64,000 nucleotides of DNA from Paracoccus salipaludis (GTDB lineage Bacteria > Pseudomonadota > Alphaproteobacteria > Rhodobacterales > Rhodobacteraceae). How positions within the stretch are numbered: position 1 is the stretch's first letter; the number at the start of each line of letters is the position of its first letter. The translations under genes were made by a program, and so were the position numbers. The notes under the pieces are model-generated. The model was not told the DNA's origin and ran no database searches. It was given only the letters and a program-made list of their open reading frames with translations. The stretch spans positions 40,933-104,932 of the forward strand of contig NZ_NSJZ01000010.1 in the NCBI RefSeq assembly GCF_002287065.1, read 5' to 3'. This document shows, in pieces, positions 54,208-62,987 of the stretch.

Positions 54208-56166
54208 ATGCCCGACAAGATCGTCCCGGCCCGCGATGCCGCCGCCCTGGTCCATTCGGGCGACACCGTGACCACCTCGGGCTTCGTCGGCGCGGGCGTG
54301 CCCGACGGGCTGCTCAAGGCTCTGGGCGACCGCTTCGCCGAGGAAGGCCATCCGCGCGACCTGACGCTTCTGTTCGCGGCCGGCCAAGGCGACGGCAAGG
54401 GCCGGGGGCTGGACCGGCTCGCCGCGCCGGGGCTGGTCCGGCGCATCATCGGCGGCCACTGGGGGCTGATCCCGAAGCTGGGCGCGCGGGCGCTGGCGGG
54501 CGAGATCGAGGGCTGGAACTTCCCGCAAGGCGTGATCTCGCATCTTTACCGCGACATCGCGGCGGGCAAGCCCGGCACCCTCAGCCATGTGGGGCTGGAA
54601 ACCTTTGTCGATCCGCGCCACGGCGGCGGCCGCATCAGCCCCGCCGCCACCGAGGACCTGGTCGAGCTTGTCACGGTCGGCGGCGTCGAGCGGCTGTTCT
54701 TCAAGGCCATGCCGATCCATGTGGCGCTGCTGCGCGGATCGACCGCGGACCAGCGCGGCAACATCACGATGGAGCGCGAGGCGCTGATCCTCGACAACCT
54801 CGCGCAGGCGATGGCGGCCCGGAACTCGGGCGGGGTGGTGATCGTGCAGGTGGACGAGGTGGTGGCCGCGGGCACCCTGCCCGCGCGCGAGGTGGTGATC
54901 CCCGGCGCGCTGGTGGACGCGGTGGTGCTGGCACCGCCGGAACTGCACCCGCAGACCTATGCTACCCAGTACAACCGCTTTTACACCGGCCGCTACCGCG
55001 CGCCGATGGACGGGGCCGCGCCGCTGCCGCTGACAGACCGCAAGATCATCGCCCGCCGCGCCGCCTTCGAGCTGCCGGTGGGCGGCGTCGTCAACCTCGG
55101 GATCGGGATGCCCGAAGGCGTGGCGGCGGTCGCGGCGGAAGAAGGGCTGCTGGACCACGTGACGCTGACCGCCGAGCCGGGGGTGATCGGCGGGCAGCCC
55201 GCCTCGGGATTGGACTTCGGGGCGGCGGTCAACACCGATGCAATCATCGCCCAGAACCAGCAGTTCGACTTCTACGACGGCGGCGGGCTGGACCTCGCCT
55301 GCCTCGGCATGGCCGAGGTGGACGGCACCGGCAACGTCAACGTCAGCCGCTTCGGGCCCAGGCTGGCCGGGTCGGGCGGCTTCATCAACATCAGCCAGAA
55401 CGCGCGGCACCTTGTCTTCGCCGGCACCTTCACAGCGGGCGGCCTGTCGGTCCGCGCGGGCGAGGGCCGGCTGGAGATCGCCGCCGAGGAGCGGTCGCGC
55501 AAGTTCGGCGCCTCGGTCGAGCAGGTCACCTTTTCGGGCGCCCGCGCCGCCCGGCTGGGCCAGCCCGTCCTTTACGTCACCGAGCGCTGCGTCTTCCGGC
55601 TGGAAGCGCGGGGCCTGCGCCTGATCGAGATCGCGCCGGGCGTGGACCTGCAGCGCGACATCCTGGACCAGATGGGATTTACGCCCCTGCTGGGCGAGGT
55701 CGCGCTCATGGATCCGCGCATCTTCACCGACGCACCGATGGGTCTGAAGGACGACCTGCTGACCATTCCGCTCGAGCGGCGGATCACCTGGGACGATGCC
55801 AGGGAGATCCTGTTCATCAACCTGTCGCGCCTGGCGGTCCGCACCCCGGCGGACATCCAGGCGATCCGCCAGTGCGTCGACGCAGTCGCCGGTCCCCTGG
55901 GGCGGAGGGTCGATGTGGTGGTGAACTACGATCAGTTCCACATCGCGGAACCCGTGGAACGCGCCTGGGCCGAGATGGTGGACGACCTCGAGGCGCGGCT
56001 TTACGGCACCGTCTCGCGCTATTCCTCCTCGGCTTTTCTGCGCCGCCGCTTGGGCCGCACCCTGGAACGCCGCCGGCGCGCGACCATCCATGACAGCGAG
56101 CAGGCTGCCGAGGAGGCGCTGCGTCATGGCGCAGACAAGGCCGCAGGTAATGGTGAGGTTGTCTGA
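54208..56166 (+). CDS. Acyl-CoA:carboxylate CoA-transferase (fused alpha/beta, YdiF-like)
   Basis: The 652-residue protein has fused alpha and beta CoA-transferase domains. The N-terminal half starts PARDAAALVHSGDTVTTSGFVGAGVPDGLLKAL. The catalytic glutamate in the second half is E323 in TAEPGVIGGQ, which forms the glutamyl-CoA intermediate, and FINISQNARHLVFAGTFTAGG is also typical of the family I YdiF group. It is somewhat longer than the E. coli protein (about 530 residues), with a C-terminal extension of about 90 residues. It would transfer CoA from acetyl-CoA or succinyl-CoA to the acid imported by the permease next to it. Confidence 0.9.
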   Translation: MPDKIVPARDAAALVHSGDTVTTSGFVGAGVPDGLLKALGDRFAEEGHPRDLTLLFAAGQGDGKGRGLDRLAAPGLVRRIIGGHWGLIPKLGARALAGEIEGWNFPQGVISHLYRDIAAGKPGTLSHVGLETFVDPRHGGGRISPAATEDLVELVTVGGVERLFFKAMPIHVALLRGSTADQRGNITMEREALILDNLAQAMAARNSGGVVIVQVDEVVAAGTLPAREVVIPGALVDAVVLAPPELHPQTYATQYNRFYTGRYRAPMDGAAPLPLTDRKIIARRAAFELPVGGVVNLGIGMPEGVAAVAAEEGLLDHVTLTAEPGVIGGQPASGLDFGAAVNTDAIIAQNQQFDFYDGGGLDLACLGMAEVDGTGNVNVSRFGPRLAGSGGFINISQNARHLVFAGTFTAGGLSVRAGEGRLEIAAEERSRKFGASVEQVTFSGARAARLGQPVLYVTERCVFRLEARGLRLIEIAPGVDLQRDILDQMGFTPLLGEVALMDPRIFTDAPMGLKDDLLTIPLERRITWDDAREILFINLSRLAVRTPADIQAIRQCVDAVAGPLGRRVDVVVNYDQFHIAEPVERAWAEMVDDLEARLYGTVSRYSSSAFLRRRLGRTLERRRRATIHDSEQAAEEALRHGADKAAGNGEVV

Positions 56167-56915
56167 AACCGTAGCCCATTTCCACTGCATTTGCCGTGAC
56201 AACAAGGTCCATGGGAATGCCGTCTGGCACCGAAAAGTGTTGCACCGGCCTTCAGTACCTACTGTCCAGAAACAGCCGAAGCACCATCTCTGGCAGTTAA
56301 ACGTTCAGGGCTTCTTCGAGCTTCAGCTTCGAAAGGTCTGGTCTGCCCTCGACGGCCAAGAGAAATCGAGGCTTTCGAGCGCGATGATCTCGAACTGCTT
56401 GCCGGCGCAATCGCGCGCGGCCGATCCTGTTCGCTCAAAATCGTCCTTGCGCCAGAGACAGACCGTCACGTCCGACAGGTGCCACGCCAACATCGGCTGC
56501 GCGTCCGCGAGCAGCTTCAAGCCAGCGGTTTCTGCCTGAACGACAAAGAACCGCGCCGCAGGGCTGGAATAAAAAGGTGAGCGCCGCCAGCAGCAGGACG
56601 GCTCCCCCGAGCACCGCAAAGGGCCAGCGCGTCATTCTGGTTGCCGAAGGCCGAGGCGCAGCCTTGCCGGGTCGTCTCGCCCCCCCGGTGCGGATGCGCT
56701 CCACTCCCAGCGTCGCCTCTTGAGGCGGCACGTTTTCCAGGTCAGTGCGGCATTCGTGATCATAGGTCTGGCCGCTGTCGCGAGCGTCGCATTCGATCAC
56801 ATCGGTCAGCCGGCCCCTGCCCCCTCCAGACGCGCAGTGACAAGCGACGCCGCGTCGAAATCGACATGGACAATCAGCGCGCGCTCTACTGAGCTTCCGA
56901 TCTACTGCGCGATAG
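56167..56915. other. Degenerate region without an intact gene
   Basis: About 750 bp hold only short, interrupted frames on both strands. No ribosome binding site plus domain could be found. Composition is less GC-rich than the flanking operon, and the right part leads into a Hint-domain remnant, so it is probably decayed coding DNA. Confidence 0.45.
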
Positions 56916-57413
56916 TCACCGCAGGCAGCTCCGACCCCGATTCTAAATCGTCGGACTCCCAAGCTGCGACCGATCCGTATTCGTGCCGGTGCTCTAGGTG
57001 CGAACACACCGTCGTCTGACCTGATTGTCTCGCCCCAGCATCGCATCCTTGTGCGCTCGAAGATTGCCCGGAAGATGTTCGGAGCGGACGAGGTTCTGGT
57101 CGCAGCCAAGCAGTTGATAGTGCTCGACGGCATCGACGTCGCCGAGGACATGGAAAGCGTGGAGTATTTCCACATCCTGTTCGACCGGCACGAGGTCGTA
57201 TTCTCGAACGGCGCCGAGACCGAGTCTCTTTATACCGGCCCCGAAGCTCTCAAGGCCGTCGGCAAGGCGGCGCAGGACGAGATCTTCACCCTGTTCCCTG
57301 AACTCCGGGATCGTGACTACGCCGCGGCCGGCGCGCGCGTGCTTGCGTCAGGCCGGACTGCGCGACGGCTGGCCATGCGTCATGCCCAGCACGGCAGGCC
57401 GCTGGTTCAATAA
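56916..57413 (+). pseudogene. C-terminal remnant of a Hint-domain protein
   Basis: The frame is open from 56916 to the TAA at 57413. It encodes LRPIRIRAGALGANTPSSDLIVSPQHRILVRSKIARKMFG, then EVLVAAKQL, YFHILFDRHEVVFSNGAETESLYTGPEALKAV and a short end. This is the second half of the Hedgehog/intein-like Hint_2 domain common in exported Rhodobacteraceae proteins, with the SPQHR and FDRHEVVF motifs. The N-terminal half, including the catalytic start, and any leading repeats are missing, with an in-frame TAG at 56913. No start codon or ribosome binding site is apparent. Confidence 0.75.
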
Positions 57414-57679
57414 GGGCCGAGATGAAACAAGTCCGAGCGGCCTCGGGAGGGGCCGTTCATCCATGCAAGAACCCTGCGCAAAGCCTCGTTCACGATGGCG
57501 CCCTTGTCCGGCTGAGCGTCCAAGGCGACGGCGGGATCAGGATCGAGCATGACGTTCATGCGCACCTTGCGCCGACCTTCGAGCAGAGGCGGTCAACCCA
57601 GGCGGGCGGCCTTGAGGAAATCGCCACCGAGTTCGCGGACTTCGCCGTCCAACCTGATGGATGGCTCGGTTTTCGGCAT
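57407..57679 (-). pseudogene. brnA: BrnA-like antitoxin gene with internal stop
   Basis: The ATG at 57679 has an excellent AAAGGAGG site. The frame reads MPKTEPSIRLDGEVRELGGDFLKAARLG, then a TGA where relatives usually have Arg (GRP motif), then PPLLEGRRKVRMNVMLDPD and DKGAIVNEALRRVLAW, which resembles the ribbon-helix-helix end of BrnA-type antitoxins. The 91 codons otherwise stay in frame, so a single C-to-T change (CGA to TGA) would explain the break. The family assignment is by pattern and moderate. The gene end overlaps the Hint remnant by 7 bp on the opposite strand. Confidence 0.55.
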
Positions 57680-57745
57680 GGAGCCTCCTTTCCCTGGCAT
57701 TCGCCTTGCGGAGGCTGATGACGTATCACCGGCGCGACCACTTCC
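57665..57745 (-). pseudogene. brnT: BrnT-like toxin C-terminal fragment
   Basis: Upstream of and overlapping the antitoxin start, the minus strand reads YVISLRKANARERRLHAE, the usual end of a BrnT-type ribonuclease toxin (VISLRKAxxRE). An in-frame TGA precedes it, and the rest of the toxin cannot be traced. The order toxin then antitoxin with overlap is that of BrnTA loci, so both parts support each other. Confidence 0.5.
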
Positions 57746-57824
57746 AAGCCCTGCTGGCCGAAGCCCGCGCTGTGGTCGGAATCCGAACCGCAGGGCCAGC
57801 GCAGTCGTTCAAGCTGCTACGCTC

Positions 57825-58216
57825 TCAGGCTCGGACTTCATTCCCTGCATACAGGAGCGCCCGGACGACCTGCCGCATGTCCAGAGGCTTGTCGAGACGG
57901 GCAAGGCGGAGGTAGGGCTCGGGGATGGCCCACTGATCATAGCCGGTGGCGAAGACGAAGGGGATGTGCCGCTCGCGGAGCAGGTCGGCAAGCGGGAAGA
58001 CCATCTCGCCGCCAGGTTGATGTCGAGAATGGCACCATCAGGCGCGGGCCGGGAGGCAAGCTGATCGAGGGCACCCGCCAGGTCGGGCACCGGCCCGAGC
58101 ACCTCGGCGCCCAAGCCCTCCAGTTCGGCCTTCATGTCCTCGGCCGTGACATAGTCGTCCTCAACCACAAGGAGCCTCCGCCCGCGCAGCCAAGCTGGTG
58201 ACACAGGTTCAGGCAT
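57825..58216 (-). pseudogene. Frameshifted single-domain response regulator
   Basis: The ATG at 58216 overlaps the stop of the upstream HWE kinase. The receiver reads RRLLVVEDDYVTAEDMKAELEGLGAEV and DGAILDINL, then shifts frame near 58008-58014 into GEMVFPLADLLRERHIPFVFATGYD, PLDMRQVVRALLYAGNEVRA and a TGA at 57825. One missing G in the CTG-GGC-GGC-GAG context restores a normal 130-residue receiver. DINL carries the phospho-acceptor aspartate and FVFATGYD the switch segment. As written the product would be truncated after the phosphorylation site, so the kinase lacks its adjacent partner unless this is a sequencing error. Confidence 0.8.
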
Positions 58217-60836
58217 CGTCTTCCCCATGGCGCGAGAAGGCCAAGTCGAGTGTCGAGGACACCGGCACAATGATGGTGCAGCGCACGCCCTCAGCGGTCA
58301 ACGCATAGTTCGTTTGCGCCCGAAGCTGATAGGGCAACGCCCGCTCGATCAGCTCGCGGCCGTAACCCTTGCGGCAAGGGCCGGGCATGCCGTCCACCGT
58401 TCCCTCGACTGTCGCGCCATCGGGGTGAACGACGGACACACCCGTCTCGCGCCAGTCGACGTGCAGCCGCCGCTCGCCTCCCTCGCCCGGCTCCAGGCTC
58501 CAGGTCACCTCCAGATGGCCCTCGGGCCGGGACAGCGCGCCATATTTCAGTGCGTTGGTGGTGAGTTCGTGGATGGCCAGCGCAAAGGTCTGCACCGTGG
58601 CCGAGCGCAGGCGGATGCCCTTGAGCCCGCGCAGGGTGGCCTGCGGGCCTTCCCCGGCCTCGTCCACGACCCCGTGCGCCGTCAGCTCGGCCTGCAGGAG
58701 CTGGTCGAAGGTGATGCGGTGGCCCTCCTCCAGTCTGGACAGGAGTGCGTTGACCCGCCCCAAGGCCGCAAGGCGCTCGCGGATGCGCGTGCGGAAGTCG
58801 TCCAGCGTCTCCGACGTGGCCAGCGTCCGGTCGGTCACCCCGCGCACGACGGTGACGAGGTTCCTCGATCGGTGCTGGAGCTCGGCAACGAGCACGCGCA
58901 GGCGGTCGTGCAGTTCCACCTCTTCGGTGGCATCGTGTCCGATGCCGGCGATGCGCTGCACCCGGCCCTGCTCGTCGAGGAGCGGGAAGGAGGTGTCACG
59001 CATCCAGCGCACCTGTCCATCGGCGCGCAGTATCCGGAAGCTCTGGGACACCTGCTCGCCCTCGCGCACGCGACGGAGGTTGTCCAGCGCCTTCTCCCGG
59101 TCCTCGGGCAGGATCAGCTCGGCCCAGCGGCGGATGTGGTTGCCGCCTCGCACCTCCTCGATCCTGTGGCCGTAGACCTGTTCGAAGGCGGGACTGACAT
59201 ACTCCAGGGCGAGTGTCTTGCAGTCACGGATCCAGAGCACGTCGGCCGAGGCATCCCCGAACTGACGGAAGCGCTCTTCGCTCTCGCGCAGGGCCGCTTC
59301 GGCCTCGCGCCGCTCGGTGACGTCCAGCACGAACTCGACCACCTCGTCGTCGATCCGGCGCGCGGCGAAGAGCCCCCACCAGCGCGAGCCGTCCTTGCGG
59401 ACGTACTGCTTCTCGTAGGGGGTGCATTCACCCCTTGTGGCGACCTCCTCGACGGCCTTGTGCGAGGCGTCGTGAAACTCGGGGGGAGTGAGTTCCTCCC
59501 AGGTCTTGCCCAGCGCCTCCTCGCGGGTGAAGCCGGTCATGCGAAGGAAGGCGTCATTCACCTCCATGAGGCTGAAGCTCCCGCTCCAGAACATCACGCC
59601 CACCGTCTGGATGCGCAGGACATTCCGCAGGCGCGCCTCGCTTTTGCGCAGACGCTCCTCGGCCTGCCGGCGCTCGGTGACATCTTCGATGAGCACCGCC
59701 ACCCGGTTACTGCTTCGCTCGTCGGGGTCGGGCTTGAACAAGTAGAATTCCAGCCACCGGCCGATGGCAGCGGCGTAGTCCTCGCGCCGCTCGGGCTGTC
59801 CTGTCCGTGCAACCCGGCCCCAGTGCTCATACCAGGACGGCTCGAGGTCGGCGAACTCGATCATGCGCCGACCCGCGATATCAAACTCGAGAATGCGGGC
59901 AACGGCCGGGTTGGCCACCAAGAAGGTCACGTCGACCGCGCGGCCTTTCTCGTCGAAGATCACCTCGCCCAGCGCATAGCCCTGGTCCATGCTCTCGAAG
60001 AGCAAGCGGTAGTGCGCCTCGATGTCGATGTTCATCCCGGCCCACTTCTCGATCTTCCCTTCCGCATCCAGCACGGGAGCGGCCCGGACATTGGTCCAGC
60101 GCCAGCCGCCATCGGGGGCACGAAGGCGGAACTCGGCGTCCACGATCCTGTTAGCCGCGACAGCGTCTCGCCATTGTCGCTCGGCATAGGCGCGGTCGTC
60201 CGGGTGGACGGCGTCCAGCCAGCCGTAGCCGAGCCATTCGTCCAGGCTCTGGCCGGTATAGGCGCGCCAGCTCGGGCTGTCGGCGGTGACGACCCTATTG
60301 GCGTCGGTTTCCCAGGCCGCCCCTAGCAGGCGGCGCCGGGCCTCGCTCTCGCGCAGGTCGGCCTCGGCCCGGAGCCGCGCGCCCACTTCGACGGCGGTGA
60401 CGAGCACGGCGAGCACACCCCCCATGCCGTCCCCCACGGGCAGGAGCGTGGCGTCGAAGACCTCTCCTCCCGCGTCGGTGACGGCGAGCGGCTTCGCGCG
60501 GATCTCGCCGGGCTCTCCGGCAAAGGCGCGGTCGTAAAGATCTGCCACCTCGGAATAGCTCGGGAAGGCTTGCGGGAGAGCAAGGCCAAGGAGGTCCGGG
60601 GCACGCGATCCATAGATCCGGGCAGCGGCGTCGTTGAAGAGGAAGGTCCGCGCTGGCGCCACGGCCAGCGAGGTGGGGCGGGGATCGATCAGCATCATCT
60701 CGACAGCCGCGCGCAGCCGCTCGGGCCAACCCTCGACGGGGCCAAGCGGTGTCGCCGCCCAGTCATGCTCGCGGATGCAGCGGTCCATCTCGCCGGAGCC
60801 AGGAGGCCAGCTTGAGGCAGAATCGCGCTGAGACAT
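58209..60836 (-). CDS. HWE-family multi-PAS sensor histidine kinase
   Basis: The 875-residue soluble kinase uses the ATG at 60836 (GGGAACC site). Four or five PAS domains occupy about 40-640, each followed by an EAEADLRESEARRR- or ERRQAEERLRKSEARLR-type linker. The HWE kinase domain carries H655 in LQHRSRNLVTVVRG, then LALGRVNALLSR-type helices, an ATPase domain with HELTTNALKYGALS and a GYGRELIERALPYQL end. HWE kinases often sense light or redox and pair with an adjacent single receiver; that receiver gene here has a frameshift. No membrane helix is seen. No conserved LOV cysteine motif (GRNCRFLQ) was found, so a light role is not supported. Confidence 0.92.
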   Translation of the reverse strand: MSQRDSASSWPPGSGEMDRCIREHDWAATPLGPVEGWPERLRAAVEMMLIDPRPTSLAVAPARTFLFNDAAARIYGSRAPDLLGLALPQAFPSYSEVADLYDRAFAGEPGEIRAKPLAVTDAGGEVFDATLLPVGDGMGGVLAVLVTAVEVGARLRAEADLRESEARRRLLGAAWETDANRVVTADSPSWRAYTGQSLDEWLGYGWLDAVHPDDRAYAERQWRDAVAANRIVDAEFRLRAPDGGWRWTNVRAAPVLDAEGKIEKWAGMNIDIEAHYRLLFESMDQGYALGEVIFDEKGRAVDVTFLVANPAVARILEFDIAGRRMIEFADLEPSWYEHWGRVARTGQPERREDYAAAIGRWLEFYLFKPDPDERSSNRVAVLIEDVTERRQAEERLRKSEARLRNVLRIQTVGVMFWSGSFSLMEVNDAFLRMTGFTREEALGKTWEELTPPEFHDASHKAVEEVATRGECTPYEKQYVRKDGSRWWGLFAARRIDDEVVEFVLDVTERREAEAALRESEERFRQFGDASADVLWIRDCKTLALEYVSPAFEQVYGHRIEEVRGGNHIRRWAELILPEDREKALDNLRRVREGEQVSQSFRILRADGQVRWMRDTSFPLLDEQGRVQRIAGIGHDATEEVELHDRLRVLVAELQHRSRNLVTVVRGVTDRTLATSETLDDFRTRIRERLAALGRVNALLSRLEEGHRITFDQLLQAELTAHGVVDEAGEGPQATLRGLKGIRLRSATVQTFALAIHELTTNALKYGALSRPEGHLEVTWSLEPGEGGERRLHVDWRETGVSVVHPDGATVEGTVDGMPGPCRKGYGRELIERALPYQLRAQTNYALTAEGVRCTIIVPVSSTLDLAFSRHGEDDA

Positions 60837-60942
60837 CGACCGGTTCCCGACCACAGGACGTTCAATCAACAATAGGGAGCCAAGGGAAACGTTCCCAGCC
60901 GGCCGCCATGCACAGGGTGACGCTACAACGGAGAGGTCTCTC

Positions 60943-61709
60943 ATGCGCAACCTGTTCTGGCTTACTATGGCACAGATGGTCCGTCTGTCCCTGCCCCGCT
61001 CCCACGGCAGACCTCGCGTGGATGACCGACGGGTGCCGAGCGGCATCGCCCACGTCAATCGCGACTGCCTGCGATGACGTGATGCGCCCTCTGCCTACGC
61101 CTCGCACAAGCCGGTATCGACTGAGCCGCAAGAGCGTGTGCGCGCGAATGCTTCTGGCGCTGGCCGACACGGGACAGGACGCGAGCATCCTGATGCCGGA
61201 CGCGACCTGTCTGAAGGTCCACCGGACAGTTGCGAGCTTGCGCGCCGACCACGGCGTCGGCTGATCGGACGCACCAAGGCGGTCTCACCTCCAAGCTCCA
61301 CGTCCTGACCGATGCGAGGGGCCGGCCCACACAGATGTTCCTCAACGCGGCCACCGGAGTGACCATGCGGGCGCGCTGGCGCTGCTGTCATCCATACCCC
61401 AAGCTCCGACGCTGATCGCCGACCTGGGCCATGACGCGGACTGGCTGCGAGCGGCCTTTGGGTGATCGCGGGACTGCTGGCTGCATCCCTCACGACGGGG
61501 CCACCGGACAGCAGCCAAGCATGACCTCTACCCTCTATCGTCATCGCCACAGGATCGAGAACGCCTTTGCCCGGCTGAAGGACTGGCGCCGGATCGTCAC
61601 GCGCTATGACCGATGCGCTGATCTTTTCCTATCATCCGTCGCCTTGGTCGCCGCTCTTGTTATGGCTCTGAGGAATGAAGTCCGGCCCAAGAGACAAGGT
61701 CCGACATGA
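60943..61709 (+). pseudogene. IS5-family transposase, heavily degraded
   Basis: The reading can be followed along three frames: MRNLFWLTMAQMVRL, SHGRPRVDDRRVPSGIAHVNRD and a stop; then GQDASILMPDATCLKVHRT; then GRTKGGLTSKLHVLTDARGRP; and finally HRIENAFARLKDWRRIVTRYDRCADLFLSSVAL to a stop near 61709. Order and spacing match a whole IS5-type transposase of about 255 residues with several frameshifts and stops. No clear terminal inverted repeats were found. Confidence 0.88.
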
Positions 61710-62168
61710 CGTTCCGCGCCGTTTCCCCTGATCCCGGCACTGCCGTTGCTTGCGGCTTGTGAAGCACAGGAGCCAGTTGCCTTGGAGCTTCCGACGGACG
61801 AAGTGCCGGTCCAGCAACGGCTTGTCAGCGGCAACGGGCGATACAGCTTCAAAAACGGCTGCGTCGTCGTTCTGGAGCAGGACCGCGCTGTGGCGGGTTA
61901 TCACCGCTCTCATCGCTTCCCAGGATCAGGTCCAGGCACTTCTTAAGCCGTAACGCAAACGATCTGCGCCTCATCGCCCGCCCTTAGCCGGCGGCTGTTC
62001 CATGCGACCAAGAGGACACGTTAAGCGTGTAAACAGGCCGTCAACTCGCCTCAGACGCATCATTCTTTCCCGAAAAAGCGAGAAATCCCCTTCAACTGCA
62101 TGGTTAAGAAGGTGGCCTGAGCCTGTTAGGATGAACTCGGTGATGATGAGAAGTAACTGGTCTGCATA

Positions 62169-62207
62169 GAGTGCCAGTGGGATGTTGAGGACATCCTGCT
62201 GGCACTC
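62169..62207 (+). repeat. 17-bp hairpin with 5-base loop
   Basis: Positions 62169-62185 and 62191-62207 pair over 17 positions, with two G-U-type pairs in the middle, around the loop TGAGG. The outer arm is GAGTGCCAG with CTGGCACTC. It is followed about 125 bp later by a strong terminator on the plus strand, so it may be the 5' domain of a small RNA. Confidence 0.7.
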
Positions 62208-62329
62208 GACACATCTGACCACCCATGCGCTTGCCGCTGAACGGCAGGCGCTCTCATGCCGCGGAACCCGGCAGCCCGCTACAGGGTCGGTCCACGAGCT
62301 GCTCGCACCAACCCTCCCTGTCGGAACCT

Positions 62330-62354
62330 GCCCGCCCTCAGCGGCGGGCTTTTT
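62330..62354 (+). terminator. Intrinsic terminator
   Basis: GCCCGCC and GGCGGGC form a perfect 7-bp stem around a 6-base loop and are followed directly by five T residues. This is a textbook Rho-independent terminator on the plus strand, although no protein gene ends just upstream. Confidence 0.85.
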
Positions 62355-62429
62355 CATGCGTGAGCCCCTCGCCAACTCGCCTTATGGTGCATAAGGGGCG
62401 ATAACCAAAACCAGCCTCTCGGATACCAA

Positions 62430-62457
62430 GCCTCGCCCCTCACCACGGGCGGGCCTT
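62430..62457 (+). terminator. Terminator-like hairpin
   Basis: A GCCTCGCCC arm and a GGGCGGGC arm form an imperfect stem, followed by CCTTTGCTT. Upstream, CCTTAT and ATAAGG make another small stem. It is weaker than the terminators on either side. Confidence 0.5.
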
Positions 62458-62468
62458 TGCTTAGCTAG

Positions 62469-62500
62469 GTTACCAATAGGTGCCTACCCTTTTTGGTAAC
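62469..62500. repeat. Inverted repeat GTTACCAA/TTGGTAAC
   Basis: Two perfect 8-bp arms at 62469-62476 and 62493-62500 enclose 16 bases that include a smaller palindrome, TAGGTGCCTA. It could be a protein-binding site or a hairpin in RNA. It lies between two terminators, in the A+T-richer stretch. Confidence 0.65.
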
Positions 62501-62627
62501 TAACATCCGCAGTCGACCTGCATTACTTCTGTCCTCGTTAACTAGTTCGCCACGTTGGCGTTTTACCAGTATAAGGGGGTGGCTCCGGTCGCCCCCGCCT
62601 GGTCGTTCCTCAGGGACCGATCGCAAG

Positions 62628-62655
62628 AGCCCTGCCCTTACCGGCGGGGCTTTTT
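62628..62655 (+). terminator. Intrinsic terminator
   Basis: AGCCCTGCC and GGCGGGGCT pair over 9 positions with one G-U, with a 6-base loop, followed by a run of five T residues (62651-62655). It is a strong plus-strand terminator. A GGGGGTG/CGCCCCC stem lies about 35 bases upstream, so the two may belong to one transcript. Confidence 0.82.
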
Positions 62656-62722
62656 ACTGTCCGCCAACAGAAACGGCGGCGAGAACACCCGCCGCCTGAA
62701 GTCATCTCGTCGAAGTGGGCTC

Positions 62723-62890
62723 TCAGCTCTTGCCGCCGCGATTGCTGTCGCTGCCGTTGCGCCGGATCTCGTCGCTCTGGGCCTGATCGGGACGGCCCTG
62801 ATCCGGGTTGCTGCCCGGCCCGCCGTGTTGCCGCTGTTCGTCGTCCTTCTTGTCCTTCTTCTGACCGGACGGCTGCTGATTCTCTGCCAT
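62723..62890 (-). CDS. Small hydrophilic protein of unknown function
   Basis: The 55-residue frame starts at the ATG at 62890 with a GGAG site seven bases upstream. The product (MAENQQPSGQKKDKKDDEQ, then many Gln, Gly, Asp and Arg, ending NRGGKS) is strongly charged, has no hydrophobic core and is probably disordered. Such small hydrophilic proteins are often stress-induced, but no family can be named. The fit of the ribosome binding site and the high-GC codon use support a real gene. Confidence 0.5.
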   Translation of the reverse strand: MAENQQPSGQKKDKKDDEQRQHGGPGSNPDQGRPDQAQSDEIRRNGSDSNRGGKS

Positions 62891-62987
62891 TGGCTAACTC
62901 CATTGCTGGCGCGCGGATTGCTTCGCGCATGTGAGGAGAACGTCCGGCGCGACGCTCGGTTGCCGCCGACACGGCGGCGGCCGCCTG

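Larger units (their letters stand above)
61710..62722. other. Gene-poor, lower-GC region with RNA-like hairpins
   Basis: About 1 kb has no supported protein gene. Between about 61950 and 62560 it is clearly richer in A and T than the rest of the window. It contains a 17-bp hairpin, an 8-bp inverted repeat, and three plus-strand intrinsic-terminator-like hairpins spaced 100-200 bp apart (listed separately). A minus-strand frame (62375 to 61971) is open but has no good start or recognisable domain. Confidence 0.5.

Noticed and set aside
52371..56205. Long overlapping frames in other phases across the GntP and CoA-transferase genes
   Set aside because: They have no recognisable domains, while the chosen frames have conserved family motifs and coupled starts.
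58209..60836. LOV photoreceptor kinase
   Set aside because: HWE kinases are often light sensors, but none of the PAS domains carries the cysteine-containing GRNCRFLQ motif.
62169..62207. Integron attC-like site
   Set aside because: The hairpin lacks the GTTRRRY/RYYYAAC ends, and no integrase or gene cassette is nearby.
61971..62375. Minus-strand frame of 134 codons in the lower-GC region
   Set aside because: It runs antisense through a strong terminator and a long hairpin, and has no ribosome binding site or recognisable domain.
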